Made by a program: the position numbers and the translations under genes
From: Fasciola hepatica
Taxonomy: Eukaryota; Platyhelminthes; Trematoda; Plagiorchiida; Fasciolidae
DNA length: 64,000 bases
Direction of reading: 5' to 3'
Assembly: GCA_948099385.1 (NCBI GenBank)
Contig: CANUEZ040000203.1
Span: 620,001-684,000 of the forward strand
Shown: positions 25,201 through 37,492 of the stretch, in pieces
Layout: each line of letters opens with the position of its first letter
How positions within the stretch are numbered: the first letter of the stretch is position 1
The notes under the pieces: model-generated
Database searches by the model: none
Told to the model about the DNA's origin: nothing
What the model saw: the letters and a program-made list of their open reading frames with translations, nothing else

Positions 25201-26914
25201 TTGAGACCCATATGGGATAGCCTTGTGGTTTGGGTGTTCGACTGACATTCGTTCATCCCAACCCTTGTTCGTGTCCCCGTGTGGGCTCTGTCCATGTGCA
25301 ATGCTCATGATTCCCTTAGCGGATCAAACAGCTGTACAGTGCTTCCATCATTTTCAATGGGCAGTTCCGTGGTCAAGCTGCATGGAGAATCATATTATAC
25401 AAATCTACTCTGCTACTGCTCTATTGCATTGTATGAGCAATCTGTGTGGATTGTTCATAAGGGAATGCCTTGGTTTTACTTAGGCCCATAAATAGAGAAG
25501 TGATGGAACATAGGATTGGATCGGTGTGCGAGAATTTGGTTGTTACCGTTCAAAGCGAAAGCGAAAGCCGAAGCCAATTTGGGGATTGTGCTATATCATG
25601 TATTGTATATGTTGAACAAAGCGTTGAGACCCATATGGGATAGCCTTGTGGTTTGGGTGTTCGACTGACATTCGTTCATCCCAACCCTTGTTCGTGTCCC
25701 CGTGTGGGCTCTGTCCATGTGCAATGCTCATGATTCCCTTAGCGGATCAAACAGCTGTACAGTGCTTCCATCATTTTCAATGGTCAGTTCCGTGGTCAAG
25801 CTGCATGGAGAATCATATTATACAAATCTACTCTGCTACTGCTCTATTGCATTGTATGAGCAATCTGTGTGGATTGTTCATAAGGGAATGCCTTGGTTTT
25901 ACTTAGGCCCATAAATAGAGAAGTGATGGAACATAGGATTGGATCGGTGTGCGAGAATTTGATAGTTACCGTTCAAAGCGAAAGCGAAAGCCGAAGCCAA
26001 TTTGAGGATTGTGCTATATCATGTATTGTATATGTTGAACGCAGCGTTGAGACCCATATCGGATAGCCTTGTGGTTTGGGTGTTCGTCTGACATTGGTTC
26101 ACACCAACCCTTGTTCGTGTCCCCGTGTGGGCTCTGTCCATGTGCAATGCTCATGATTCCCTTAGCGGATCAAACAGCTGTACAGTGCTTCCATAATTTT
26201 CAATGGTCAGTGCAGTGTTCAAGCTGCATGGAGAATCATATTATACAAATCTACTCTGCTACTGCTCTATTGCATTGTATGAGCAATCTGTGTGGATTGT
26301 TCATAAGGGAATGCCTTGGTTTTACTTAGACCCATAAATAGAGAAGTGATGGAACATAGGATTGGATCGGTGTGCGAGAATTTGGTTGTTACCGTTCAAA
26401 GCGAAAGCGAAAGCCGAAGCCAATTTGGGGATTGTGCTATATCATGTAGTGTATATGTTGAACAAAGCGTTGAGACCCATATCGGATAGCCTTGTGGTTT
26501 GGGTGTTCGACTGACATTCGTTCATCCCAACCCTTGTTCGTGTCCCCGTGTGGGATCTGTCCATGTGCAATGCTCATGATTCGCTTAGCGGATCAAACAG
26601 CTGTACAGTGCTTCCATAATTTCCAATGGTCAGTTCCGTGGTCAAGCTGCATGGAGAATCATATTATACAAATCTACTCTGCTACTGCTCTATTGCATTG
26701 TATGAGCAATCTGTGTGGATTGTTCATAAGGGAATGCCTTGGTTTTACTTAGGCCCATAAATAGAGAAGTGATGGAACATAGGATTGGATCGGTGTGCGA
26801 GAATTTGGTTGTTACCGTTCAAAGCGAAAGCGAAAGCCGAAGCCAATTTGAGGATTGTGCTATATCATGTATTGTATATGTTGAACAAAGCGTTGAGACC
26901 CATATCGGATAGCC
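22262..26914 (+). repeat. Mixed zone with first two copies of the TTCGTCTGACATTGG unit
   Basis: Units start at 22262, 22685, 23108, 23531, 23954, 24377, 24800, 25223, 25646, 26069 and 26492. 23531 and 26069 are copies of a divergent type with head TTCGTCTGACATTGG, then TCACACCAACC and CAGTGCAGTGTTC. 23108, 24800 and 25223 share CAATGGGCAG; 24800 and 25223 are adjacent near-duplicates. 25646 has GAATTTGATAGTTACC just before the divergent unit at 26069, a combination found again at 29878-30301. Confidence 0.75.
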
Positions 26915-28183
26915 TTGTGGTTTGGGTGTTCGACTGACATTCGTTCATCCCAACCCTTGTTCGTGTCCCCGTGTGGGATCTGTCCATGTGCAATGCTCAT
27001 GATTCCCTTAGGGGATCAAACAGCTGTACAGTGCTTCCATCATTTTCAATGGTCAGTTCCGTGGTCAAGCTGCATGGAGAATCATATTATACAAATCCTC
27101 TCTGCTACTGCTCTATTGCATTGTATGAGCAATCTGTGTGGATTGTTCATAAGGGAATGCCTTGGTTTTACTTAGGCCCATAAATAGAGAAGTGATGGAA
27201 CATAGGATTGGATCGGTGTGCGAGAATTTGGTTGTTACCGTTCAAAGCGAAAGCGAAAGCCGAAGCCAATTTGAGGATTGTGCTATATCATGTATTGTAT
27301 ATGTTGAACGCAGCGTTGAGACCCATATGGGATAGCCTTGTGGTTTGGGTGTTCGTCTGACATTGGTTCACACCAACCCTTGTTCGTGTCCCCGTGTGGG
27401 CTCTGTCCATGTGCAATGCTCATGATTCCCTTAGCGGATCAAACAGCTGTACAGTGCTTCCATAATTTTCAATGGTCAGTGTAGTGTTCAAGCTGCATGG
27501 AGAATCATATTATACAAATCCTCTCTGCTACTGCTCTATTGCATTGTATGAGCAATCTGTGTGGATTGTTCATAAGGGAATGCCTTGGTTTTACTTAGAC
27601 CCATAAATAGAGAAGTGATGGAACATAGGATTGGATCGGTGTGCGAGAATTTGGTTGTTACCGTTCAAAGCGAAAGCGAAAGCCGAAGCCAATTTGGGGA
27701 TTGTGCTATATCATGTAGTGTATATGTTGAACAAAGCGTTGAGACCCATATGGGATAGCCTTGTGGTTTGGGTGTTCGACTGACATTCGTTCATCCCAAC
27801 CCTTGTTCGTGTCCCCGTGTGGGATCTGTCCATGTGCAATGCTCATGATTCCCTTAGCGGATCAAACAGCTGTACAGTGCTTCCATAATTTTCAATGGTC
27901 AGTTCCGTGGTCAAGCTGCATGGAGAATCATATTATACAAATCTACTCTGCTACTGCTCTATTGCATTGTATGAGCAATCTGTGTGGATTGTTCATAAGG
28001 GAATGCCTTGGTTTTACTTAGGCCCATAAATAGAGAGGTGATGGAACATAGGATTGGATCGGTGTGCGAGAATTTGGTTGTTACCGTTCAAAGCGAAAGC
28101 GAAAGCCGAAGCCAATTTGGGGATTGTGCTATATCATGTATTGTATATGTTGAACAAAGCGTTGAGACCCATATGGGATAGCC
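26915..28183 (+). repeat. 3-unit HOR, copy 1 (1269 bp)
   Basis: Units start at 26915 (marker CTTAGGGGATC), 27338 (head TTCGTCTGACATTGG) and 27761 (GGGATCTGTCC with TGTAGTGTATATG before it). The same order follows twice more to the right. The middle unit here has GTGTAGTGTTC where its relatives have GTGCAGTGTTC. Confidence 0.8.
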
Positions 28184-29877
28184 TTGTGGTTTGGGTGTTC
28201 GACTGACATTCGTTCATCCCAACCCTTGTTCGTGTCCCCGTGTGGGCTCTGTCCATGTGCAATGCTCATGATTCCCTTAGGGGATCAAACAGCTGTACAG
28301 TGCTTCCATCATTTTCAATGGTCAGTTCCGTGGTCAAGCTGCATGGAGAATCATATTATACAAATCTACTCTGCTACTGCTCTATTGCATTGTATGAGCA
28401 ATCTGTGTGGATTGTTCATAAGGGAATGCCTTGGTTTTACTTAGGCCCATAAATAGAGAAGTGATGGAACATAGGATTGGATCGGTGTGCGAGAATTTGG
28501 TTGTTACCGTTCAAAGCGAAAGCGAAAGCCGAAGCCAATTTGAGGATTGTGCTATATCATGTATTGTATATGTTGAACAAAGCGTTGAGACCCATATCGG
28601 ATAGCCTTGTGGTTTGGGTGTTCGTCTGACATTGGTTCACACCAACCCTTGTTCGTGTCCCCGTGTGGGCTCTGTCCATGTGCAATGCTCATGATTCCCT
28701 TAGCGGATCAAACAGCTGTACAGTGCTTCCATAATTTTCAATGGTCAGTGCAGTGTTCAAGCTGCATGGAGAATCATATTATACAAATCCTCTCTGCTAC
28801 TGCTCTATTGCATTGTATGAGCAATCTGTGTGGATTGTTCATAAGGGAATGCCTTGGTTTTACTTAGACCCATAAATAGAGAAGTGATGGAACATAGGAT
28901 TGGATCGGTGTGCGAGAATTTGGTTGTTACCGTTCAAAGCGAAAGCGAAAGCCGAAGCCAATTTAGGGGTTTGTGCTATATCATGTAGTGTATATGTTGA
29001 ACAAAGCGTTGAGACCCATATGGGATAGCGTTGTGGTTTGGGTGTTCGACTGACATTCGTTCATCCGAACCCTTGTTCGTGTCCCCGTGTGGGATCTGTC
29101 CATGTGCAATGCTCATGATTCCCTTAGCGGATCAAACAGCTGTACAGTGCTTCCATAATTTTCAATGGTCAGTTCCGTGGTCAAGCTGCATGGAGAATCA
29201 TATTATACAAATCTACTCTGCTACTGCTCTATTGCATTGTATGAGCAATCTGTGTGGATTGTTCATAAGGGAATGCCTTGGTTTTACTTAGGCCCATAAA
29301 TAGAGAAGTGATGGAACATAGGATTGGATCGGTGTGCGAGAATTTGGTTGTTACCGTTCAAAGCGAAAGCGAAAGCCGAAGCCAATTTAGGGGTTTGTGC
29401 TATATCATGTAGTGTATATGTTGAACAAAGCGTTGAGACCCATATGGGATAGCGTTGTGGTTTGGGTGTTCGACTGACATTCGTTCATCCGAACCCTTGT
29501 TCGTGTCCCCGTGTGGGATCTGTCCATGTGCAATGCTCATGATTCCCTTAGCGGATCAAACAGCTGTACAGTGCTTCCATAATTTTCAATGGTCAGTTCC
29601 GTGGTCAAGCTGCATGGAGAATCATATTATACAAATCTACTCTGCTACTGCTCTATTGCATTGTATGAGCAATCTGTGTGGATTGTTCATAAGGGAATGC
29701 CTTGGTTTTACTTAGGCCCATAAATAGAGAGGTGATGGAACATAGGATTGGATCGGTGTGCGAGAATTTGGTTGTTACCGTTCAAAGCGAAAGCGAAAGC
29801 CGAAGCCAATTTGGGGATTGTGCTATATCATGTATTGTATATGTTGAACAAAGCGTTGAGACCCATATGGGATAGCC
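28184..29877 (+). repeat. 3-unit HOR, copy 2, third unit tandemly doubled
   Basis: Units start at 28184 (CTTAGGGGATC), 28607 (head TTCGTCTGACATTGG), 29031 and 29455. The last two carry CCAATTTAGGGGTTTG and GATAGCGTTGTGG before the head and CATCCGAACCC within it. They appear identical over their length, each being a 424-bp step. This is an in-register duplication of a single unit. The same 424-bp unit type recurs once more at 30725. Confidence 0.85.
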
Positions 29878-31147
29878 TTGTGGTTTGGGTGTTCGACTGA
29901 CATTCGTTCATCCCAACCCTTGTTCGTGTCCCCGTGTGGGCTCTGTCCATGTGCAATGCTCATGATTCCCTTAGCGGATCAAACAGCTGTACAGTGCTTC
30001 CATCATTTTCAATGGTCAGTTCCGTGGTCAAGCTGCATGGAGAATCATATTATACAAATCTACTCTGCTACTGCTCTATTGCATTGTATGAGCAATCTGT
30101 GTGGATTGTTCATAAGGGAATGCCTTGGTTTTACTTAGGCCCATAAATAGAGAAGTGATGGAACATAGGATTGGATCGGTGTGCGAGAATTTGATAGTTA
30201 CCGTTCAAAGCGAAAGCGAAAGCCGAAGCCAATTTGAGGATTGTGCTATATCATGTATTGTATATGTTGAACAAAGCGTTGAGACCCATATCGGATAGCC
30301 TTGTGGTTTGGGTGTTCGTCTGACATTGGTTCACACCAACCCTTGTTCGTGTCCCCGTGTGGGCTCTGTCCATGTGCAATGCTCATGATTCCCTTAGCGG
30401 ATCAAACAGCTGTACAGTGCTTCCATAATTTTCAATGGTCAGTGCAGTGTTCAAGCTGCATGGAGAATCATATTATACAAATCCTCTCTGCTACTGCTCT
30501 ATTGCATTGTATGAGCAATCTGTGTGGATTGTTCATAAGGGAATGCCTTGGTTTTACTTAGACCCATAAATAGAGAAGTGATGGAACATAGGATTGGATC
30601 GGTGTGCGAGAATTTGGTTGTTACCGTTCAAAGCGAAAGCGAAAGCCGAAGCCAATTTAGGGGTTTGTGCTATATCATGTAGTGTATATGTTGAACAAAG
30701 CGTTGAGACCCATATGGGATAGCGTTGTGGTTTGGGTGTTCGACTGACATTCGTTCATCCGAACCCTTGTTCGTGTCCCCGTGTGGGATCTGTCCATGTG
30801 CAATGCTCATGATTCCCTTAGCGGATCAAACAGCTGTACAGTGCTTCCATAATTTTCAATGGTCAGTTCCGTGGTCAAGCTGCATGGAGAATCATATTAT
30901 ACAAATCTACTCTGCTACTGCTCTATTGCATTGTATGAGCAATCTGTGTGGATTGTTCATAAGGGAATGCCTTGGTTTTACTTAGGCCCATAAATAGAGA
31001 AGTGATGGAACATAGGATTGGATCGGTGTGCGAGAATTTGGTTGTTACCGTTCAAAGCGAAAGCGAAAGCCGAAGCCAATTTGAGGATTGTGCTATATCA
31101 TGTATTGTATATGTTGAACAAAGCGTTGAGACCCATATGGGATAGCC
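29878..31147 (+). repeat. 3-unit HOR, copy 3 (1270 bp)
   Basis: Units start at 29878, 30301 (head TTCGTCTGACATTGG) and 30725 (CCAATTTAGGGGTTTG and CATCCGAACCC type, 424-bp step). 29878 and 28184 share the AGAGGTGATGG lead-in, although 29878 has CTTAGCGGATC rather than CTTAGGGGATC. The GAATTTGATAGTTACC tail of 29878 also occurs before 26069. Confidence 0.8.
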
Positions 31148-34100
31148 TTGTGGTTTGGGTGTTCGACTGACATTCGTTCATCCCAACCCTTGTTCGTGTC
31201 CCCGTGTGGGCTCTGTCCATGTGCAATGCTCATGATTCCCTTAGCGGATCAAACAGCTGTACAGTGCTTCCATCATTTTCAATGGTCAGTTCCGTGGTCA
31301 AGCTGCATGGAGAATCATATTATACAAATCTACTCTGCTACTGCTCTATTGCATTGTATGAGCAATCTGTGTGGATTGTTCATAAGGGAATGCCTTGGTT
31401 TTACTTAGGCCCATAAATAGAGAAGTGATGGAACATAGGATTGGATCGGTGTGCGAGAATTTGGTTGTTACCGTTCAAAGCGAAAGCGAAAGCCGAAGCC
31501 AATTTGAGGATTGTGCTATATCATGTATTGTATATGTTGAACAAAGCGTTCAGACCCATATCGGATAGCCTTGTGGTTTGGGTGTTCGACTGACATTCGT
31601 TCATCCCAACCCTTGTTCGTGTCCCCGTGTGGGATCTGTCCATGTGCAATGCTCATGATTCGCTTAGCGGATCAAACAGCTGTACAGTGCTTCCATAATT
31701 TTCAATGGTCAGTTCCGTGGTCAAGCTGCATGGAGAATCATATTATACAAATCTACTCTGCTACTGCTCTATTGCATTGTATGAGCAATCTGTGTGGATT
31801 GTTCATAAGGGAATGCCTTGGTTTTACTTAGGCCCATAAATAGAGAAGTGATGGAACATAGGATTGGATCGGTGTGCGAGAATTTGGTTGTTACCGTTCA
31901 AAGCGAAAGCGAAAGCCGAAGCCAATTTGAGGATTGTGCTATATCATGTATTGTATATGTTGAACAAAGCGTTGAGACCCATATGGGATAGCCTTGTGGT
32001 TTGGGTGTTCGACTGACATTCGTTCATCCCAACCCTTGTTCGTGTCCCCGTGTGGGCTCTGTCCATGTGCAATGCTCATGATTCCCTTAGCGGATCAAAC
32101 AGCTGTACAGTGCTTCCATCATTTTCAATGGTCAGTTCCGTGGTCAAGCTGCATGGAGAATCATATTATACAAATCTACTCTGCTACTGCTCTATTGCAT
32201 TGTATGAGCAATCTGTGTGGATTGTTCATAAGGGAATGCCTTGGTTTTACTTAGGCCCATAAATAGAGAAGTGATGGAACATAGGATTGGATCGGTGTGC
32301 GAGAATTTGGTTGTTACCGTTCAAAGCGAAAGCGAAAGCCGAAGCCAATTTGAGGATTGTGCTATATCATGTATTGTATATGTTGAACGCAGCGTTGAGA
32401 CCCATATGGGATAGCTTTATGGTTTGGGTGTTCGACTGACATTCGTTCATCCCAACCCTTGTTCGTGTCCCCGTGTGGGATCTGTCCATGTGCAATGCTC
32501 ATGATTCGCTTAGCGGATCAAACAGCTGTACAGTGCTTCCATAATTTTCAATGGTCAGTTCCGTGGTCAAGCTGCATGGAGAATCATATTATACAAATCG
32601 ACTCTGCTACTGCTCTATTGCATTGTATGAGCAATCTGTGTGGATTGTTCATAAGGGAATGCCTTGGTTTTACTTAGGCCCATAAATAGAGAAGTGATGG
32701 AACATAGGATTGGATCGGTGTGCGAGAATTTGGTTGTTACCGTTCAAAGCGAAAGCGAAAGCCGAAGCCAATTTGGGGATTGTGCTATATCATGTATTGT
32801 ATATGTTGAACAAAGCGTTGAGACCCATATCGGATAGCCTTGTGGTTTGGGTGTTCGACTGACATTCGTTCATCCCAACCCTTGTTCGTGTCCCCGTGTG
32901 GGATCTGTCCATGTGCAATGCTCATGATTCGCTTAGCGGATCAAACAGCTGTACAGTGCTTCCATCATTTTCAATGGTCAGTTCCGTGGTCAAGCTGCAT
33001 GGAGAATCATATTATACAAATCTACTCTGCTACTGCTCTATTGCATTGTATGAGCAATCTGTGTGGATTGTTCATAAGGGAATGCCTTGGTTTTACTTAG
33101 GCCCATAAATAGAGAAGTGATGGAACATAGGATTGGATCGGTGTGCGAGAATTTGGTTGTTACCGTTCAAAGCGAAAGCGAAAGCCGAAGCCAATTTGGG
33201 GATTGTGCTATATCATGTATTGTATATGTTGATCAAAGCGTTGAGACCCATATGGGATAGCCTTGTGGTTTGGGTGTTCGACTGACATTCGTTCATCCCA
33301 ACCCTTGTTCTTGTCCCCGTGTGGGCTCTGTCCATGTGCAATGCTCATGATTCCCTTAGCGGATCAAACAGCTGTACAGTGCTTCCATCATTTTCAATGG
33401 TCAGTTCCGTGTTCAAGCTGCATGGAGAATCATATTATACAAATCTACTCTGCTACTGCTCTATTGCATTGTATGAGCAATCTGTGTGGATTGTTCATAA
33501 GGGAATGCCTTGGTTTTACTTAGGCCCATAAATAGAGAAGTGATGGAACATAGGATTGGATCGGTGTGCGAGAATTTGGTTGTTACCGTTCAAAGCGAAA
33601 GCTAAAGCCGAAGCCAATTTGGGGATTGTGCTATATCATGTATTGTATATGTTGAACAAAGCGTTGAGACCCATATCGGATAGCCTTGTGGTTTGGGTGT
33701 TCGACTGACATTCGTTCATCCCAACCCTTGTTCGTGTCCCCGTGTGGGCTCTGTCCATGTGCAATGCTCATGATTCCCTTAGCGGATCAAACAGCTGTAC
33801 AGTGCTTCCATAATTTTCAATGGTCAGTTCCGTGGTCAAGCTGCATGGAGAATCATATTATACAAATCTACTCTGCTACTGCTCTATTGCATTGTATGAG
33901 CAATCTGTGTGGATTGTTCATAAGGGAATGCCTTGGTTTTACTTAGGCCCACAAATAGAGGAGTGATGGAACATAGGATTGGATCGGTGTGCGAGAATTT
34001 GGTTGTTACCGTTCAAAGCGAAAGCGAAAGCCGAAGCCAATTTGAGGATTGTGCTATATCATGTATTGTATATGTTGAACGCAGCGTTGAGACCCATATG

Positions 34101-34531
34101 GGATAGCTTTATGGTTTGGGTGTTCGACTGACATTCGTTCATCCCAACCCTTGTTCGTGTCCCCGTGTGGGATCTGTCCATGTGCAATGCTCATGATTCC
34201 CTTAGCGGATCAAACAGCTGTACAGTGCTTCCATAATTTTCAATGGTCAGTTCCGTGGTCAAGCTGCATGGAGAATCATATTATACAAATCTACTCTGCT
34301 ACTGCTCTATTGCATTGTATGAGCAATCTGTGTGGATTGTTCATAAGGGAATGCCTTGGTTTTACTTAGGCCCATAAATAGAGAAGTGATGGAACATAGG
34401 ATTGGATCGGTGTGCGAGAATTTAGTTGTTACCGTTCAAAGCGAAAGCGAAAGCCGAAGCCAATTTGAGGATTGTGCTATATCATGTATTGTATATGTTG
34501 ATCAAAGCGTTGAGACCCATATGGGATAGCC
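31148..34531 (+). repeat. Satellite units between HOR blocks
   Basis: Units start at 31148, 31571, 31994, 32417, 32840, 33263, 33686 and 34109. 31148 and 31994 are near copies two units apart. 32417 and 34109 carry GATAGCTTTATGG with GGGATCTGTCC. 33263 has TTCTTGTCCCC and CGTGTTCAAG. 33686 ends with CCCACAAATAGAGGAG. The series 33263-33686-34109 resembles 38341-38764-39187, twelve units away. Confidence 0.75.
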
Positions 34532-37492
34532 TTGTGGTTTGGGTGTTCGACTGACATTCGTTCATCCCAACCCTTGTTCGTGTCCCCGTGTGGGCTCTGT
34601 CCATGTGCAATGCTCATGATTTATCTTAGCGGATCAAACAGCTGTACAGTGCTTCCATCATGTTCAATGGTCAGTTCCGTGGTCAAGCTGCATGGAGAAT
34701 CATATTATACAAATCTACTCTGCTACTGCTCTATTGCATTGTATGAGCAATCTGTGTGGATTGTTCATAAGGGAATGCCTTGGTTTTACTTAGGCCCATA
34801 AATAGAGAAGTGATGGAACATAGGATTGGATCGGTGTGCGAGAATTTGGTTGTTACCGTTCAAAGCGAAAGCGAAAGCCGAAGCCAATTTGAGGATTGTG
34901 CTATATCATGTAGTGTATATGTTGAACAAAGCGTTGAGACCCATATCGGATAGCCTTGTGGTTTGGGTGTTCGACTGACATTCGTTCATCCCAACCCTTG
35001 TTCGTGTCCCCGTGTGGGATCTGTCCATGTGCAATGCTCATGATTCGCTTAGCGGATCAAACAGCTGTACAGTGCTTCCATCATTTTCAATGGTCAGTTC
35101 CGTGGTCAAGCTGCATGGAGAATCATATTATACAAATCTACTCTGCTACTGCTCTATTGCATTGTATGAGCAATCTGTGTGGATTGTTCATAAGGGAATG
35201 CCTTGGTTTTACTTAGGCCCATAAATAGAGAAGTGATGGAACATAGGATTGGATCGGTGTGCGAGAATTTGGTTGTTACCGTTCAAAGCGAAAGCGAAAG
35301 CCGAAGCCAATTTGAGGATTGTGCTATATCATGTATTGTATATGTTGAACGCAGCGTTGAAACCCATATGGGATAGCCTTGTGGTTTGGGTGTTCGACTG
35401 ACATTCGTTCATCCCAACCCTTGTTCGTGTCCCCGTGTGGGCTCTGTCCATGTGCAATGCTCATGATTCCCTTAGCGGATCAAACAGCTGTACAGTGCTT
35501 CCATCATTTTCAATGGTCAGTTCCGTGTTCAAGCTGCATGGAGAATCATATTATACAAATCTACTCTGCTACTGCTCTATTGCATTGTATGAGCAATCTG
35601 TGTGGATTGTTCATAAGGGAATGCCTTGGTTTTACTTAGGCCCACAAATAGAGGAGTGATGGAACATAGGATTGGATCGGTGTGCGAGAATTTGGTTGTT
35701 ACCGTTCAAAGCGAAAGCGAAAGCCGAAGCCAATTTGAGGATTGTGCTATATCATGTATTGTATATGTTGAACGCAGCGTTGAGACCCATATGGGATAGC
35801 TTTATGGTTTGGGTGTTCGACTGACATTCGTTCATCCCAACCCTTGTTCGTGTCCCCGTGTGGGCGCTGTCCATGTGCAATGCTCATGATTCGCTTAGCG
35901 TATCAAACAGCTGTACAGTGCTTCCATCATTTTCAATGGTCAGTTGCGTGGTCAAGCTGCATGGAGAATCATATTAAACAAATCCTCTCTGCTACTGCTC
36001 TATTGCATTGTATGAGCAATCTGTGTGGATTGTTCATAAGGGAATGCCTTGGTTTTACTTAGGCCCATAAATAGAGAAGTGATGGAACATAGGATTGGAT
36101 CGGTGTGCGAGAATTTGGTTGTTACCGTTCAAAGCGAAAGCGAAAGCCGAAGCCAATTTGGGGATTGTGCTATATCATGTAGTGTATATGTTGAACGAAG
36201 CGTTGAGACCCATATCGGATAGCCTTGTGGTTTGGGTGTTCGACTGACATTCGTTCACCCCAACCCTTGTTATTGTCCCGTGTGGGCTCTGTCCATGTGC
36301 AATGCTCATGATTCGCTTAGCGGATCAAACAGCTGTACAGTGCTTCCATAATTTTCAATGGTCAGTTCCGTGGTCAAGCTGCATGGAGAATCATATTAAA
36401 CAAATCCTCTCTGCTACTGCTCTATTGCATTGTATGAGCAATCTGTGTGGATTGTTCATAAGGGAATGCCTTGGTTTTATTTAGGCCCATCAATAGAGAA
36501 GTGATGGAACATAGGATTGGATCGGTGTGCGAGAATTTGGTTGTTACCGTTCAAAGCGAAAGCGAAAGCCGAAGCCAATTTGGGGATTGTGCTATATCAT
36601 GTAGTGTATATGTTGAACAAAGCGTTGAGACCCATATCGGATAGCCTTGTGGTTTGGGTGTTCGACTGACATTCGTTCATCCCAACCCTTGTTCGTGTCC
36701 CCGTGTGGGATCTGTCCATGTGCAATGCTCATGATTCCCTTAGCGGATCAAACAGCGGTACAGTGCTTCCATCATTTTCAATGGTCAGTTCCGTGGTCAA
36801 GCTGCATGGAGAATCATATTATACAAATCTACTCTGCTACTGCTCTATTGCATTGTATGAGCAATCTGTGTGGATTGTTCATAAGGGAATGCCTTGGTTT
36901 TACTTAGGCCCATAAATAGAGAAGTGATGGAACATAGGATTGCATCGGTGTGCGAGAATTTGGTTGTTACTGTTCAAAGCGAAAGCGAAAGCCGAAGCCA
37001 ATTTGGGGATTGTGCTATATCATGTAGTGTATATGTTGAACGAAGCGTTGAGACCCATATCGGATAGCCTTGTGGTTTGGGTGTTCGACTGACATTCGTT
37101 CACCCCAACCCTTGTTCGTGTCCCCGTGTGGGCTCTGTCCATGTGCAATGCTCATGATTCCCTTAGCGGATCAAACAGCTGTACAGTGCTTCCATCATTT
37201 TCAATGGTCAGTTCCGTGGTCAAGCTGCATGGAGAATCATATTATACAAATCGACTCTGCTACTGCTCTATTGCATTGTATGAGCAATCTGTGTGGATTG
37301 TTCATAAGGGAATGCCTTGGTTTTACTTAGGCCCATAAATAGAGAAGTGATGGAACATAGGATTGGATCGGTGTGCGAGTATTTAGTTGTTACCGTTCAA
37401 AGCGAAAGCGAAAGCCGAAGCCAATTTGAGGATTGTGCTATATCATGTATTGTATATGTTGATCAAAGCGTTGAGACCCATATGGGATAGCC
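34532..37492 (+). repeat. 7-unit HOR, copy 1 (2961 bp)
   Basis: Units start at 34532, 34956, 35379, 35802, 36225, 36647 and 37070. 34532 is preceded by GAATTTAGTTG and GTTGATCAAAGCG and has a private change (CATGATTTATCTTAGC, 424-bp step). 34956 has GGGATCTGTCC with CGCTTAG. 35379 has CGTGTTCAAG and ends with CCCACAAATAGAGGAG. 35802 has GGGCGCTGTCC and GCGTATCAAAC. 35802 and 36225 share ATTAAACAAATCCTC. 36647 has a private AGCGGTACAG. Confidence 0.65.
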
